DNA of 64,000 bases from Hymenobacter caeli (GTDB taxonomy: Bacteria > Bacteroidota > Bacteroidia > Cytophagales > Hymenobacteraceae): NCBI RefSeq assembly GCF_013294115.1, contig NZ_JABSNP010000024.1:1-64000 (forward strand), read 5' to 3'. The translations under genes and the position numbers were made by a program. How positions within the stretch are numbered: position 1 is the stretch's first letter; each line of letters starts with the position of its first letter. The notes beneath the pieces were generated by a model, which was not told the DNA's origin, did not search any database, and was given only the letters and a program-made list of their open reading frames with translations. Positions 26,415 to 35,090 of the stretch are shown piece by piece.

Positions 26415-27551
26415 TCAGACAAGCGCGAATTTCTTGCCCGGCAGGGCCCGCACCACGCCCCGGAACTCCAGGCCCAGCAGCAGCGCGGCCACGGCGTGGA
26501 TGGCCAGCTGGGCCTTCCAGGCGAGGTCGTCCATCTGGGCTTCGCGGCCGTCGGCCCCGGCCAGCACGGTGATTAGCGCGAACTCGTCGGCCGTAAAGTC
26601 GTCGGGTGCGTAGGCGGGGGCGGGTTTGAATTTGCCCGATTGGTGCAGGGCCGCATCCCAATTCAATAATTCTTCGAGGTCCTTGGGCTCGGCGTACAGT
26701 GCAGCTTTGTTGTTTTTAATCAGCGCGTTGCAGCCCTCGGAGGTGAGGGCCCCCAGGTTGCCGGGCACGGCCAGCACGTCGCGGTCGTAGCTCAGGGCCA
26801 GCTCAGCGGTGATGAGGGCCCCGCCCTTGATGGCCGCTTCCACCACCACGGTGCCGTCGGCCAGGCCGGCGATGATGCGGTTGCGGGCCGGGAAATTGTA
26901 CCGGTCGGGCGGCGTGCCGAACGGAAACTCGGTGAGCAGGCCGCCCACTTCGCGCATTTTCTCGGCCGTTTTGCGGTGCGCGGGCGGGTAGATGCGGTCG
27001 AGGCCAGTGGCCATCACGCCCACCGTGGGCAGGCCTTCCTGCAGGGCGGCGCGGTGGGCGATGATGTCGATGCCGTAGGCCAGGCCGCTGACGACCAGCG
27101 GCTGGTGCGGCAGCAGGCCGCGCACGATGCGCTCGGTTTGCTCGCGGCCGTAGTCGGTGGCCTGGCGCGTGCCCACCAGGGCCACCACTTTGGGCGCGTT
27201 CAGGTCGGCGGGCCCTTGGTAATAGAGGATGACCGGCGCGTCGGGAATGAGTTTGAGGCGGTGCGGGTAGCGCTTGCTGGTGTAAAACAGGATTTCGACG
27301 CCCTCTTTCTCCGCCTGCCGCAGGTCTTTTTCGGCGCGGCTGAGGGCCGTGGCCCGCTCGGCCCCGGTGAGGGCCGTTACCGCCTTGGGCCCCACCCCCG
27401 GAATGCGCCGCAGCCGGCCCGGCGGCATCAGCAGCACGTTTTTGGCCGAGCCACCGTAGCTCATCAGCTGCCGCGTAAGCTGCGGGCCGACGCCGGGGAT
27501 GAGCGTGAGGGCTAGCTCGTAGAAGAGGTCGTCGGTAATAGTTTGAGGCAT
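26415..27551 (-). CDS. dprA: DNA processing protein DprA
   Basis: A 378-residue protein that loads RecA on incoming single-stranded DNA during natural transformation. N-terminal helix-hairpin-helix region (LIPGVGPQLTRQLMSYGGSA and RIPGVGPKAVTALTG), Rossmann-like core with ALVGTRQATDYGREQ, SGLAYGIDIIAHRAAL, GVMATGLDRIYPPAHR, and PARNRIIAGLADGTVVVEA, then GGALITAELALSYDRDV. The C-terminal winged helix (LAWKAQLAIHAVAALLLGLE) is present. Full length and intact. Cluster order on the minus strand is GH53, merR, a low-GC ORF, dprA, then the aminotransferase. Confidence 0.96.
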   Translation of the reverse strand: MPQTITDDLFYELALTLIPGVGPQLTRQLMSYGGSAKNVLLMPPGRLRRIPGVGPKAVTALTGAERATALSRAEKDLRQAEKEGVEILFYTSKRYPHRLKLIPDAPVILYYQGPADLNAPKVVALVGTRQATDYGREQTERIVRGLLPHQPLVVSGLAYGIDIIAHRAALQEGLPTVGVMATGLDRIYPPAHRKTAEKMREVGGLLTEFPFGTPPDRYNFPARNRIIAGLADGTVVVEAAIKGGALITAELALSYDRDVLAVPGNLGALTSEGCNALIKNNKAALYAEPKDLEELLNWDAALHQSGKFKPAPAYAPDDFTADEFALITVLAGADGREAQMDDLAWKAQLAIHAVAALLLGLEFRGVVRALPGKKFALV

Positions 27552-27580
27552 CTAATATGTAATAAGTTCTATCCGTCTTG

Positions 27581-28003
27581 TTACTGTTTGCTTAAATCCT
27601 TTAGCCAATTCCACTCTGGATTGTTAATAATTTCTGTCACAAAATCCGTCCCTTTCATTAACTGGCCACAATCATTATCAACTAATATTTGATCTGAGTT
27701 TGCAATTCTGACCAAGATTTTTTTGACAGTATTAATGGTTCTATACTGAATGCTGTAGGCATAATATTCTGCTGGAAATTGTTGAGAAATCCAATCGATT
27801 TCTGATTCATTCCAGCCAATTGAAATCAGGTCATTACCGCAGTAATCGACGTAGAGACGGTTTGAGCCCGCATTCTGTACTATAAATCCGACGGTCGGGT
27901 CGCCTTGGTCGGTTACGGTACTTTTTGGCAGAGCATCGCCAATTGTTTGTTTGAAATAGGGAAGTGATTCGGAACTCCCCGTAATGAGCATAATGGTCTC
28001 CAT
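27581..28003 (-). CDS. Low-GC hypothetical protein between merR and dprA
   Basis: A 140-residue acidic protein with no family I recognise. It is far richer in A and T than its neighbours. Visible segments: TIMLITGSSESLPYFKQTIG, DPTVGFIVQNAGSNRLYVDY, WNESEIDWISQQFPAEYYAY, and NNPEWNWLKDL at the end. The composition and length are like those of immunity proteins, but this is weak. Its ATG lies 5 bases after the merR stop, so it is read through from the same promoter. It may be an insertion into a conserved merR-dprA arrangement. Confidence 0.7.
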   Translation of the reverse strand: METIMLITGSSESLPYFKQTIGDALPKSTVTDQGDPTVGFIVQNAGSNRLYVDYCGNDLISIGWNESEIDWISQQFPAEYYAYSIQYRTINTVKKILVRIANSDQILVDNDCGQLMKGTDFVTEIINNPEWNWLKDLSKQ

Positions 28004-28008
28004 TGGAA

Positions 28009-28362
28009 TTACTCCGGCCGGGCCACGTCCAGCTCCTTCTTCAGGCTCACCAAAAAGGCCCGCACGCGCTCGATGGCCTGCACGGCGTCGATTTTGTCCT
28101 TGAGCTGGGGCCCCTTCTGCTTGAGCATTTCGCGGGCCCCGGGGATGGTGTAGCCGCGCTCCTTCACGAGGTGGAAAATGGTGCGGAACGTGTCGATGTC
28201 CTGCGGCGTGTAGAGGCGGTTGCCCTTCTTGCTGCGGCGCGGTTTCAGCTCGTCGAACTCGGTTTCCCAGAAGCGCACCAGCGACTCGGCCACCTTGAAC
28301 TGGGCGGCCACCTCGCCGATGGTAAAGTACTGTTTCTCAATGGTGCGCTCCTTGTAAGGCAT
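28009..28362 (-). CDS. MerR family transcriptional regulator
   Basis: A 117-residue regulator with the MerR winged helix: QYFTIGEVAAQFKVAESLVR, FWETEFDELKPRRSKKGNR, LYTPQDIDTFRTIFHLVKER and GYTIPGAREMLKQKG. The effector domain is very short and has no metal-binding cysteines, so it is not a metal sensor. Such short MerR proteins sit near alaS and dprA in many Bacteroidota. The target is unknown. Confidence 0.92.
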   Translation of the reverse strand: MPYKERTIEKQYFTIGEVAAQFKVAESLVRFWETEFDELKPRRSKKGNRLYTPQDIDTFRTIFHLVKERGYTIPGAREMLKQKGPQLKDKIDAVQAIERVRAFLVSLKKELDVARPE

Positions 28363-28374
28363 AAGTCGGTGAGG

Positions 28375-29412
28375 TTATTTTACGCGGTATTTCCGGCTGA
28401 TTTCGTCGTACATCAGCAGCATGTCGTTGGCCTGGCCCTGCTTGTCGAACACGGCTTCCCAGGTGTTCAGCGGCTCCCAAATGAAGGTGCCCTTGCCTTT
28501 GCCGCCGGGCAGGTTGAAGGCCACGTCGTTCACCTCGCGCTTGCGCTCGGAGTACTCCACCACCACAATGTCCTGCGGGTAGCGCTTGGCTAAATCAGTT
28601 AGGTTGGCCTTCAGGTCGGGAATGGTGCCGTGCCACTTGGGGTAGTACGACTCGCCGATGACGTCGAACGCCACCCCGCGGGCCGCCATGCGGTCGAGCC
28701 ACCGCGTGGAATACCCGTTTTGGCCGCCCAGCGCGATGTGCAGCATCACCAGGGCCCCCGGGTCGGCCTCGTGCACGGCGCGGATGCCGGCCTTCACCAA
28801 GCCGGCCAGGGCGTCGAAGCGGGCCAGGCTGTCGGCGTGCTGCACGTCGCCGTCGGGCCAAATCATACCGTGGTTGATTTCGTTGCCCACCTGCACCATG
28901 TCGGGCGGCGTGCCCTGGGCGGCCAGGGCCCCCAGCACCTCCTTGGTGTAGTCGTGCACGGCGGCTTCCAGGGCGGGGCCGCTTAAGCCCTTCCAGGCCA
29001 GGGGCTTGAACTGCTTCTGCGGGTCGGCCCAGGTGTCGGAGTAGTGGAAGTCGAGCAGCAGCTTCAGGCCGGCCGCCCGCACGCGCTTGGCCATCGCCAG
29101 GGTGTGCGGCAGGTCGCAGAAACCCTTGCCCGGCGAGTAGCCGCTGTCGGCGGCGGGGTTGTTGAAAATGCGCAGCCGGATGTAATTGAAGCCGTGCTCT
29201 TTGAGAATCTGGATGGCGTCTTTCGGACCGGTTTTATCGGCGAATTTCACGCCCCGCGCCTCCAGCTGGGGCAGGAAAGAAATATCGGCTCCGAGCACCT
29301 TGCCCAGCCGGGCCGGGCGCGGGCGGGCTGCCCCCGCGGCACCGCCCGCCAGCAGCAGCAAAACGACCAGCGCGAGCGGCCGGCGCAACAAATTCAGCGA
29401 AAACGAGCGCAT
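28375..29412 (-). CDS. Arabinogalactan endo-beta-1,4-galactanase (GH53)
   Basis: A 345-residue secreted glycosidase with signal MRSFSLNLLRRPLALVVLL and an AGAA cleavage region. The GH53 barrel shows GADISFLPQLEARGVKFAD, FNYIRLRIFNNP, KLLLDFHYSDTWADPQKQF, and the acid/base glutamate in VQVGNEINHGMIWP. The nucleophile glutamate is most likely in IVVVEYSERKRE. It would cut beta-1,4-galactan side chains of pectin. There is no SusCD pair nearby, so it is a stand-alone enzyme. Stop is 12 bases before the merR start. Confidence 0.92.
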   Translation of the reverse strand: MRSFSLNLLRRPLALVVLLLLAGGAAGAARPRPARLGKVLGADISFLPQLEARGVKFADKTGPKDAIQILKEHGFNYIRLRIFNNPAADSGYSPGKGFCDLPHTLAMAKRVRAAGLKLLLDFHYSDTWADPQKQFKPLAWKGLSGPALEAAVHDYTKEVLGALAAQGTPPDMVQVGNEINHGMIWPDGDVQHADSLARFDALAGLVKAGIRAVHEADPGALVMLHIALGGQNGYSTRWLDRMAARGVAFDVIGESYYPKWHGTIPDLKANLTDLAKRYPQDIVVVEYSERKREVNDVAFNLPGGKGKGTFIWEPLNTWEAVFDKQGQANDMLLMYDEISRKYRVK

Positions 29413-29504
29413 CAGCGGCGGAGAAGGGCGGGGGGAAGGGGCGGGGCCGGGCAGAAGCCGCAAGTTAGGGGCCCGGGCCCTACCGGGCCGCGGGGCCCCG
29501 GCGC

Positions 29505-29512
29505 TACCTTTG
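29505..29512 (+). promoter_or_regulatory. -7 promoter box of alaS
   Basis: TACCTTTG is a perfect TAnnTTTG box. The alaS ATG is at 29579, giving a leader of about 60 bases. Confidence 0.6.
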
Positions 29513-29578
29513 CGGGGCCGGTCCCGTGGCCCACCCAAAACCGCCGCGGGGCCCCGATTCGCCTTTTCTCCGCTCCCC

Positions 29579-32320
29579 ATGTCGCTCCCCACCGCCGCGC
29601 ACGTCCGCCAGCAATTCCTCGATTTCTTCGCCTCCAAGGGCCACCACATCGTGCCCTCGGCCCCGCTCGTGGTGAAAGACGACCCCACGCTGCTGTTCAT
29701 CAACAGCGGCATGGCCCCGTTCAAAGACTACTTCCTGGGCAACCGGCCCGCGCCCTTCAAGCGCATCGCCGATACCCAGAAGTGCCTGCGCGTGAGCGGC
29801 AAGCACAACGATTTGGAGGAGGTGGGCTACGATACCTACCACCACACCATGTTCGAAATGCTGGGCAACTGGTCGTTCGGCGATTACTTCAAAACCGACG
29901 CCATCGCCTGGGCCTGGGAGCTGCTAACGGACGTGTTCAAGCTCGAAAAAGACCGGCTCTACGTCACGTACTTCGAGGGCGACCAGGGCGACGACCTGGG
30001 CCCCGACGCCGAAACGCAGGCCCTGTGGCGGCAGTACACCACCGACGACCGCATCCTGCCCGGCAACAAGAAGGACAACTTCTGGGAGATGGGCGACACG
30101 GGCCCCTGCGGCCCCTGCACCGAAATCCACGTGGACCTGCGCACCGCCGAGGAGCGCGCCCAAACCCCTGGCAGCCAGCTTGTGAACGCCGACCACCCGC
30201 AGGTGGTGGAAGTGTGGAACAACGTGTTTATGGAGTTCCAGCGCCTGGCCGACAAGTCGCTCATCAAGCTGCCCGCCCAGAGCGTGGACACCGGCATGGG
30301 TTTCGAGCGCCTGATGATGGCCGTGTCGGGCGTGCGCTCGAACTACGACACCGACGTGTTTCAGCCGCTCATCCAGTTCATTGCCAAGGAGGTAGGCATC
30401 GAATACCACGGCACCACGCCTCACTTAGCTGTTAGCTCTCAGCTGTTAGCTATTAGCTCTTCTCCCGATGAAAAAGCTAACAGCCAACAGCTAATGGCTA
30501 ACAGCTCAAACGAAAAGACTGACATCGCCATCCGGGTGCTGGCCGACCACATCCGCGCCATCGCCTTCACCATCGCCGACGGCCAGCTACCCAGCAACGT
30601 GAAGGCCGGCTACGTGATTCGCCGCATCCTGCGCCGGGCCGTGCGCTACGCTTTTTCGAGCCTGAACCAGAAGCAGCCCTTCCTCTACAAACTGGTGCCG
30701 GTGCTGGCCGACCAGATGCGCAACATCTTCCCCGAACTAAAAGCCCAGCAGGCGTTCGTGACGCGCGTGATTGAGGAAGAGGAAATTGCGTTCCTGAAAA
30801 CGCTCGAAACCGGCCTGCGCCGCCTCGATGCGCTGGAAGAAGCCGCCCGCGCCAACGGCGGCGTCATCGACGGCGCCACGGCCTTCGAGCTAAGCGACAC
30901 TTTCGGCTTTCCGCTCGACCTCACGGCCCTCATCGCCCGCGAAAAGGGCCTGACGGTGGACGAGGCCGGCTTCCAGCAGGCCCTGGCCCAGCAGAAAAAC
31001 CGCAGCCGCAACGCCCAGGAAACCGAGCAGAGCGACTGGGTGACGGTGGCCGAGGCCGAGGGCCCCAACGTGTTCGTGGGCTACGACCAGGACGAGGCCA
31101 CCGCCCGCCTGCTGCGCTACCGCAAAATCGACAAGAAGGGCAAGACGGAATACCAATTGGTGCTCGACCAGACGCCGTTTTACGCCGAAAGCGGCGGCCA
31201 GATTGGCGACACCGGCTACCTCGAAAGCGACCTGGACCGGCTGCGCGTGCTGGACACGAAGCGCGAAAACGACCTCATCATCCACACCGTGCTGGAGCTG
31301 CCGCAGGAGCTGACGGCCGAGTTCCGGGCCCGGCCCGATGCGGCCCGGCGCACGCTCATCCGCAACAACCACACGGCCACCCACTTGCTGCAAGCTGCCC
31401 TGCGCCGCGTGCTCGGCGAGCACGTGCAGCAAAAAGGCTCGCTGGTGAACGACAAGCTGCTGCGCTTCGACTTCTCGCACTTCACGAAGGTGAGCGATGC
31501 GCAATTGCGTGAGATTGAGCAGCTCGTGAACGAGCGCATCCGCCGGCAAATCCCGCTCGACGAGCGCCGCAACGTGCCCATTGCCGAAGCCAAAACGCTG
31601 GGCGCCATGGCCCTGTTCGGCGAGAAGTACGGCGAGTTCGTGCGCGTCATTACCTTCGATAAAGACTACTCGGTGGAGCTGTGCGGCGGCCTGCACGTGG
31701 CCAACACGGGCAGCATCGGCTACTTCAAAATCGTGGCCGAGAGCGCCGTGGGGGCCGGCGTGCGCCGCATCGAGGCCGTGACGGCCGGCACCGCCGAAGC
31801 CTACGTGGACCAGCAAATTGACCTGCTCACCCAGGTGCGCGAGGCCCTCGGCAACCCCCAGCACCTGCTGACCTCGCTCGAAAAGCAGACCGAGGAAATT
31901 GGGGCCCTGCGCAAGCAAATCGAGCAGTTTGCCCAGCAAAGCATCAACCAGCAGAAGGACCAGCTCGCCGGCCAGGTGAAGCCCCTGAACGGCGTGAATT
32001 TCCTCGCCGCCCAGGTGCAGGCCACCAGCGCCGAGGGCCTCAAAACCCTGGCCTTCCACCTGCGCCAGGCCGTGCCCCACCTCGTGCTGGTGCTCGGCGC
32101 CGAAATCGACGGCAAGCCCCAGCTGGCCGTGATGCTGGCCGACGAGCTGGCCAAAGCCGGCAAGCTCAACGCCACGGCGCTGGTGCGCGAGCTGGCCAAG
32201 GAAATCCAGGGCGGCGGCGGCGGCCAGCCGTTCTTCGCCACCGCCGGCGGCAAAAACCTGGCGGGCCTGGGCGCGGCCATCGCCAAGGCGGGGGGGTTGG
32301 TGGGGCAGGCTATTGCTTAA
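29579..32320 (+). CDS. alaS: Alanyl-tRNA synthetase with repeat-derived insertion
   Basis: A 913-residue essential enzyme that charges tRNA-Ala. Catalytic core: QQFLDFFASKGHHIVPSAPL, TLLFINSGMAPFKDYFLG, and NWSFGDYFKTDAIAWAWELL. The editing domain has NNHTATHLLQAALRRVLG (HxxxH) and VELCGGLHVANTG (CxxxH); the C-terminal DHHA1 domain ends GKNLAGLGAAIAKAGG. Between GIEYHGTTPH and DIAIRVLADHIRAIAF about 30 residues (roughly 281-311) are encoded by a palindromic repeat with low GC; in relatives this junction is only a few residues long. The frame is kept, so the protein is expected to work. Start MSLPTAAHVRQQF at 29579. Confidence 0.97.
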   Translation: MSLPTAAHVRQQFLDFFASKGHHIVPSAPLVVKDDPTLLFINSGMAPFKDYFLGNRPAPFKRIADTQKCLRVSGKHNDLEEVGYDTYHHTMFEMLGNWSFGDYFKTDAIAWAWELLTDVFKLEKDRLYVTYFEGDQGDDLGPDAETQALWRQYTTDDRILPGNKKDNFWEMGDTGPCGPCTEIHVDLRTAEERAQTPGSQLVNADHPQVVEVWNNVFMEFQRLADKSLIKLPAQSVDTGMGFERLMMAVSGVRSNYDTDVFQPLIQFIAKEVGIEYHGTTPHLAVSSQLLAISSSPDEKANSQQLMANSSNEKTDIAIRVLADHIRAIAFTIADGQLPSNVKAGYVIRRILRRAVRYAFSSLNQKQPFLYKLVPVLADQMRNIFPELKAQQAFVTRVIEEEEIAFLKTLETGLRRLDALEEAARANGGVIDGATAFELSDTFGFPLDLTALIAREKGLTVDEAGFQQALAQQKNRSRNAQETEQSDWVTVAEAEGPNVFVGYDQDEATARLLRYRKIDKKGKTEYQLVLDQTPFYAESGGQIGDTGYLESDLDRLRVLDTKRENDLIIHTVLELPQELTAEFRARPDAARRTLIRNNHTATHLLQAALRRVLGEHVQQKGSLVNDKLLRFDFSHFTKVSDAQLREIEQLVNERIRRQIPLDERRNVPIAEAKTLGAMALFGEKYGEFVRVITFDKDYSVELCGGLHVANTGSIGYFKIVAESAVGAGVRRIEAVTAGTAEAYVDQQIDLLTQVREALGNPQHLLTSLEKQTEEIGALRKQIEQFAQQSINQQKDQLAGQVKPLNGVNFLAAQVQATSAEGLKTLAFHLRQAVPHLVLVLGAEIDGKPQLAVMLADELAKAGKLNATALVRELAKEIQGGGGGQPFFATAGGKNLAGLGAAIAKAGGLVGQAIA
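30427..30506 (+). repeat. In-frame palindromic heptamer element inside alaS
   Basis: The left arm 30427-30457 pairs with the right arm 30476-30506 at 26 of 31 positions; the loop is 30458-30475. Both arms are runs of 7-bp units (AGCTNTT on the left, AAYRGCY on the right). It encodes DEKANSQQLMANS and flanking residues. The right part is 37/40 identical to 15058-15097. Confidence 0.95.
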
Positions 32321-32349
32321 ATGCTCGCCTTGTGTGCGCACGTCGGTGT

Positions 32350-33066
32350 ATGGTGCTTTTCTGCTGCCTGGTTTTGCCGCTCTGCCTACGGGCCCAGGCG
32401 GTGAAAAAGCAGATAGTATATTTTGACGCGCAACACCGGTCGTTGCTAACACCCAAAAATGCTAGTTATGCCGTGGAAACCGAATTCCTTGACAGCCTGC
32501 GGGCTGTGGAGAAATGGTATTTCGCGCCGCAAAAGGTGCGGGGAATTGCTTCATTTTCCAACTTGCGTCGGCGCTTGCGAGATGGTGAAACCACGATTTA
32601 CTACGATAACGGCAGCGTTAAGCGGCGAACGACTTATCGGGCGGGTGATGCGCAGGAAGAATCTGCCTATTATCCCAATGGCAAGTTGCGTCGCCACCGC
32701 ATATTTGGTAAAGAAGCAGTTGCCGAAAGCAAGTGTTTTGACGAGCACGGTACGCCGCTAAATTGCGATACCTTGGCCTGGCAAATAAAATGTCCGCCCA
32801 GGCCAGCAACTCCTTCAGAATACATGAGTATCCGATATCCTACGAAGGCGTTAAAGCTTGGCATTGAGGGCGAAGTGAGGGTGGAGTTTATGGTCGACCG
32901 TTTCGGACGGTTAGTAGATGTATGGGTTGTTGAATCCCCTTCTGTTTTACTCAACGAAGAAGCCATTGCTGCCATCAAGCGCGTAAAAAAATGGTACAAT
33001 GTCATTGTGGATTGTGAACCGATTGATACATTATTCACGCTGCCTGTTACTTTTCATATAGAATAA
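32350..33066 (+). CDS. TonB-CTD protein with MORN-like repeats
   Basis: A 238-residue secreted protein. Start ATG 32350 gives signal MVLFCCLVLPLCLRAQA; a GTG at 32332 is an alternative. The middle has YwqK/MORN-like units (GETTIYYDNGSVKRRTTY, then ESAYYPNGKLRRHRIF), and the C-terminus has a TonB-CTD: GIEGEVRVEFMVDRFGRLVD, VLLNEEAIAAIKRVKKW, LFTLPVTFHIE. Its GC content is lower than average. A paralogue with the same plan lies at 34027. Role is unknown; probably envelope-associated. Confidence 0.8.
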   Translation: MVLFCCLVLPLCLRAQAVKKQIVYFDAQHRSLLTPKNASYAVETEFLDSLRAVEKWYFAPQKVRGIASFSNLRRRLRDGETTIYYDNGSVKRRTTYRAGDAQEESAYYPNGKLRRHRIFGKEAVAESKCFDEHGTPLNCDTLAWQIKCPPRPATPSEYMSIRYPTKALKLGIEGEVRVEFMVDRFGRLVDVWVVESPSVLLNEEAIAAIKRVKKWYNVIVDCEPIDTLFTLPVTFHIE

Positions 33067-33091
33067 ACTGAACTGCGCCGATAGCTTGCAC

Positions 33092-33116
33092 GGCCCGCTG
33101 CTTCGCGCAGCGGGCC
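33092..33116 (+). terminator. Possible terminator hairpin
   Basis: GGCCCGCTGC and GCAGCGGGCC form a perfect 10-bp stem with loop TTCGC. There is no T-tract, so termination is uncertain. A possible promoter box (TACCTTAG) follows at once. Confidence 0.5.
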
Positions 33117-33176
33117 CCGGCGCTACCTTAGGGCTCCTATCTTTTCCGCGCCCGCGCAATAGCCGTTGCCCCCGCC

Positions 33177-33896
33177 ATGATTGAAGCCGACCTCGTTAAC
33201 AAGCACGCCAAAAAAGCGCTCGGGATGGAAGAACACGGCCACCGGCCGCAAACGTGGCGGCAGCGCCTGCCCGACATCCTGTTGGAAATCGGCATCATCG
33301 TGTTTGCCATCACGCTGTCCATCCAGCTCCACACCTGGCACGAGCACAGTTTGGACCGCGAGAAGGAACGTAAATTCCTGACCGGGTTGCGGCAGGACTT
33401 TCGGCAAGACCTGCGCGAAATGCGTTCGGATTCGGACTCGTACGTTACCCAGCTGCGGGCCTCTCGTTACTACCGGTCCCTGACGCCGCAAACCCTGCGG
33501 CCCGACAGCCTCCGTAATTATAGCTGGACCTTGCGGAACTCCACGGTGCTGGTGCCCAATTCTTCGCGCTTCGAGGGCCTGAAGTCAGCCGGCGACCTGG
33601 ATATCGTCGAGAACGAAGAATTACTCAACAGCATCCTCGACCATTACCAGGAGTTAATTCCCCAATTAGTAACCAACGCTAAGCAGTATTCTGACTACAA
33701 GCAGCAAAACCTGGGCCGTTACCTCGACGAGCACCTGGCCCCCAACCAGCAAAACCTGGTGGCCGTGATGGCCACGGGGCCCGCACAAAACTACCTGAGC
33801 CGGTCGGGGGCCATACTCGACATCCTAGACAAATACCACGGCGTAATGCAGCACAGCCGCCAATTGATTCGGCAAATTGACGCGCAGTTGCGCTAG
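33177..33896 (+). CDS. Single-pass membrane protein with helical periplasmic domain, hypothetical
   Basis: A 239-residue protein. Residues 1-30 are cytosolic and polar, followed by one membrane helix LPDILLEIGIIVFAITLSIQ and the family-like HTWHEHSLDREKERKFL. The rest is predicted helical and soluble. This plan (short N-terminus, LLEIxIIVFAITLSI, then W-x-E and KxRKxxExxYL) is common in Bacteroidota and I recall it under recent DUF names such as DUF6090, but I am not sure. Function is unknown. Confidence 0.72.
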   Translation: MIEADLVNKHAKKALGMEEHGHRPQTWRQRLPDILLEIGIIVFAITLSIQLHTWHEHSLDREKERKFLTGLRQDFRQDLREMRSDSDSYVTQLRASRYYRSLTPQTLRPDSLRNYSWTLRNSTVLVPNSSRFEGLKSAGDLDIVENEELLNSILDHYQELIPQLVTNAKQYSDYKQQNLGRYLDEHLAPNQQNLVAVMATGPAQNYLSRSGAILDILDKYHGVMQHSRQLIRQIDAQLR

Positions 33897-34026
33897 GGAC
33901 CGGCCGGGTTGGAGCTTTTTGCAGCGCTTGTACTGCCAGGGGACCCGACCCTACGGCCTGCGGCTAAAACAATTGGGCCCCGAACAGCGATTGTAATTGG
34001 TCTTTCTGCCCTTCCCGCGCCCCCTA

Positions 34027-34881
34027 ATGCCCACCTTGCGCCCGTTGTTGCCGTTGCTACTGGTCCTGCTGGGCGGGGCGGCCTGGGCCCAGGGCACCGC
34101 TCCGGTGGCGTACCCTAACAAAACAGTTACCTATTTCGACGCGGACGACCGCCCGCTGCCGGGCCCCGCCGGGGCCGACCACTGGGCCGAGGTGGCCCGC
34201 TACGACAGCGTCCGCGCCGTGGTGCGCCGCTACTACGCCGCGGGGGCCTTGCAGGAATACACGCCGTACCTCGACTTGCCCCGGGGCGTGGTGCACGGCA
34301 CGCGCACCACCTGGTACGAAAACGGGCAGCTGCGCACCAAAGAAGAGTACGTGGGCGGGCAGCGGCAGGGCGAGCTGCTGGCCTACTACCCCGACGGCAC
34401 CCTGAAGCGGCGCGATACGTTTGCCGCCGGCCAGAACCTGCCCGGGGCCTGCTACGACCCCGAGGGCCGGCCGGTGCCGTACTTCCCCTTCGAGCAGCCG
34501 CCGCTCTACCCCGGCGGGGCCCTGCTGCTCTACCACGACGTGACGCGGCGCGTGCGCCCCAGCAGCGCCGAAATGCGCCAGTTCGCGGGCTATGGCTTCG
34601 CCGGCCTGCCCGCCGACGGGGCGGCCGCCGACCGCTGGCCGGTGGGGGAAATCGACGTGGCCTTCACCGTGACCGAGCGCGGCGAGGTGGCCGACCCTTA
34701 CGTGGCCCGGTCCACGGCCCCGTGGCTCGACGAAAAAGTGCTGGCCGCCGTGCGCGGCATTACCAAACGGTTCCGGCCCGGCGTGCGCGACGGCCAGCTC
34801 GTGCGCACCAGCTGCCGGGTGCCCGTGGTGTTTTACGTGGCCGTGCCGGGCCGCCGCATCCGGCGCGGCGGGGGCGAGTAG
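34027..34881 (+). CDS. TonB-CTD protein with MORN-like repeats, paralogue of the gene at 32350
   Basis: A 284-residue secreted protein with signal MPTLRPLLPLLLVLLGGAAW. It shares its plan with the gene at 32350: KTVTYFDADDRPLPGP near the N-terminus (compare KKQIVYFDAQHRSLLTP), a YDSVRAVVRRYYA segment, MORN-like TRTTWYENGQLRTKEEY and GELLAYYPDGTLKRRDTF, and a TonB-CTD at the end (GEIDVAFTVTERGEVADPYV). The GC content is high, unlike its paralogue. An AT-rich stretch separates it from ompA. Confidence 0.8.
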   Translation: MPTLRPLLPLLLVLLGGAAWAQGTAPVAYPNKTVTYFDADDRPLPGPAGADHWAEVARYDSVRAVVRRYYAAGALQEYTPYLDLPRGVVHGTRTTWYENGQLRTKEEYVGGQRQGELLAYYPDGTLKRRDTFAAGQNLPGACYDPEGRPVPYFPFEQPPLYPGGALLLYHDVTRRVRPSSAEMRQFAGYGFAGLPADGAAADRWPVGEIDVAFTVTERGEVADPYVARSTAPWLDEKVLAAVRGITKRFRPGVRDGQLVRTSCRVPVVFYVAVPGRRIRRGGGE

Positions 34882-35090
34882 CGGCGAGCCCCGGCCCGGG
34901 GCGGGCCCGGCGGCCCCAAACGAAACCCCGTAGAACGGTGCATCTTATGTTATCGTATCATTTCAATTAAAACCTCCTTCCGCCTGTCTGCGTACCTCGG
35001 CACTAGAATGCAGCCAGGGACTGCATATCTGCACCTATATCAGCGCTACTTACCCACGGGGTCTCCCCCAACTTTCACTTTTTTTCTTTT

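Noticed and set aside
29579-29724. Longer start for alaS and katE from upstream open frame
   Set aside because: The extra residues lack family similarity and overlap promoter-like sequence or a repeat.
30421-30520. Intein or group II intron in alaS
   Set aside because: The insertion is only about 90 bases, has no splice motifs or conserved residues, and does not break the frame.
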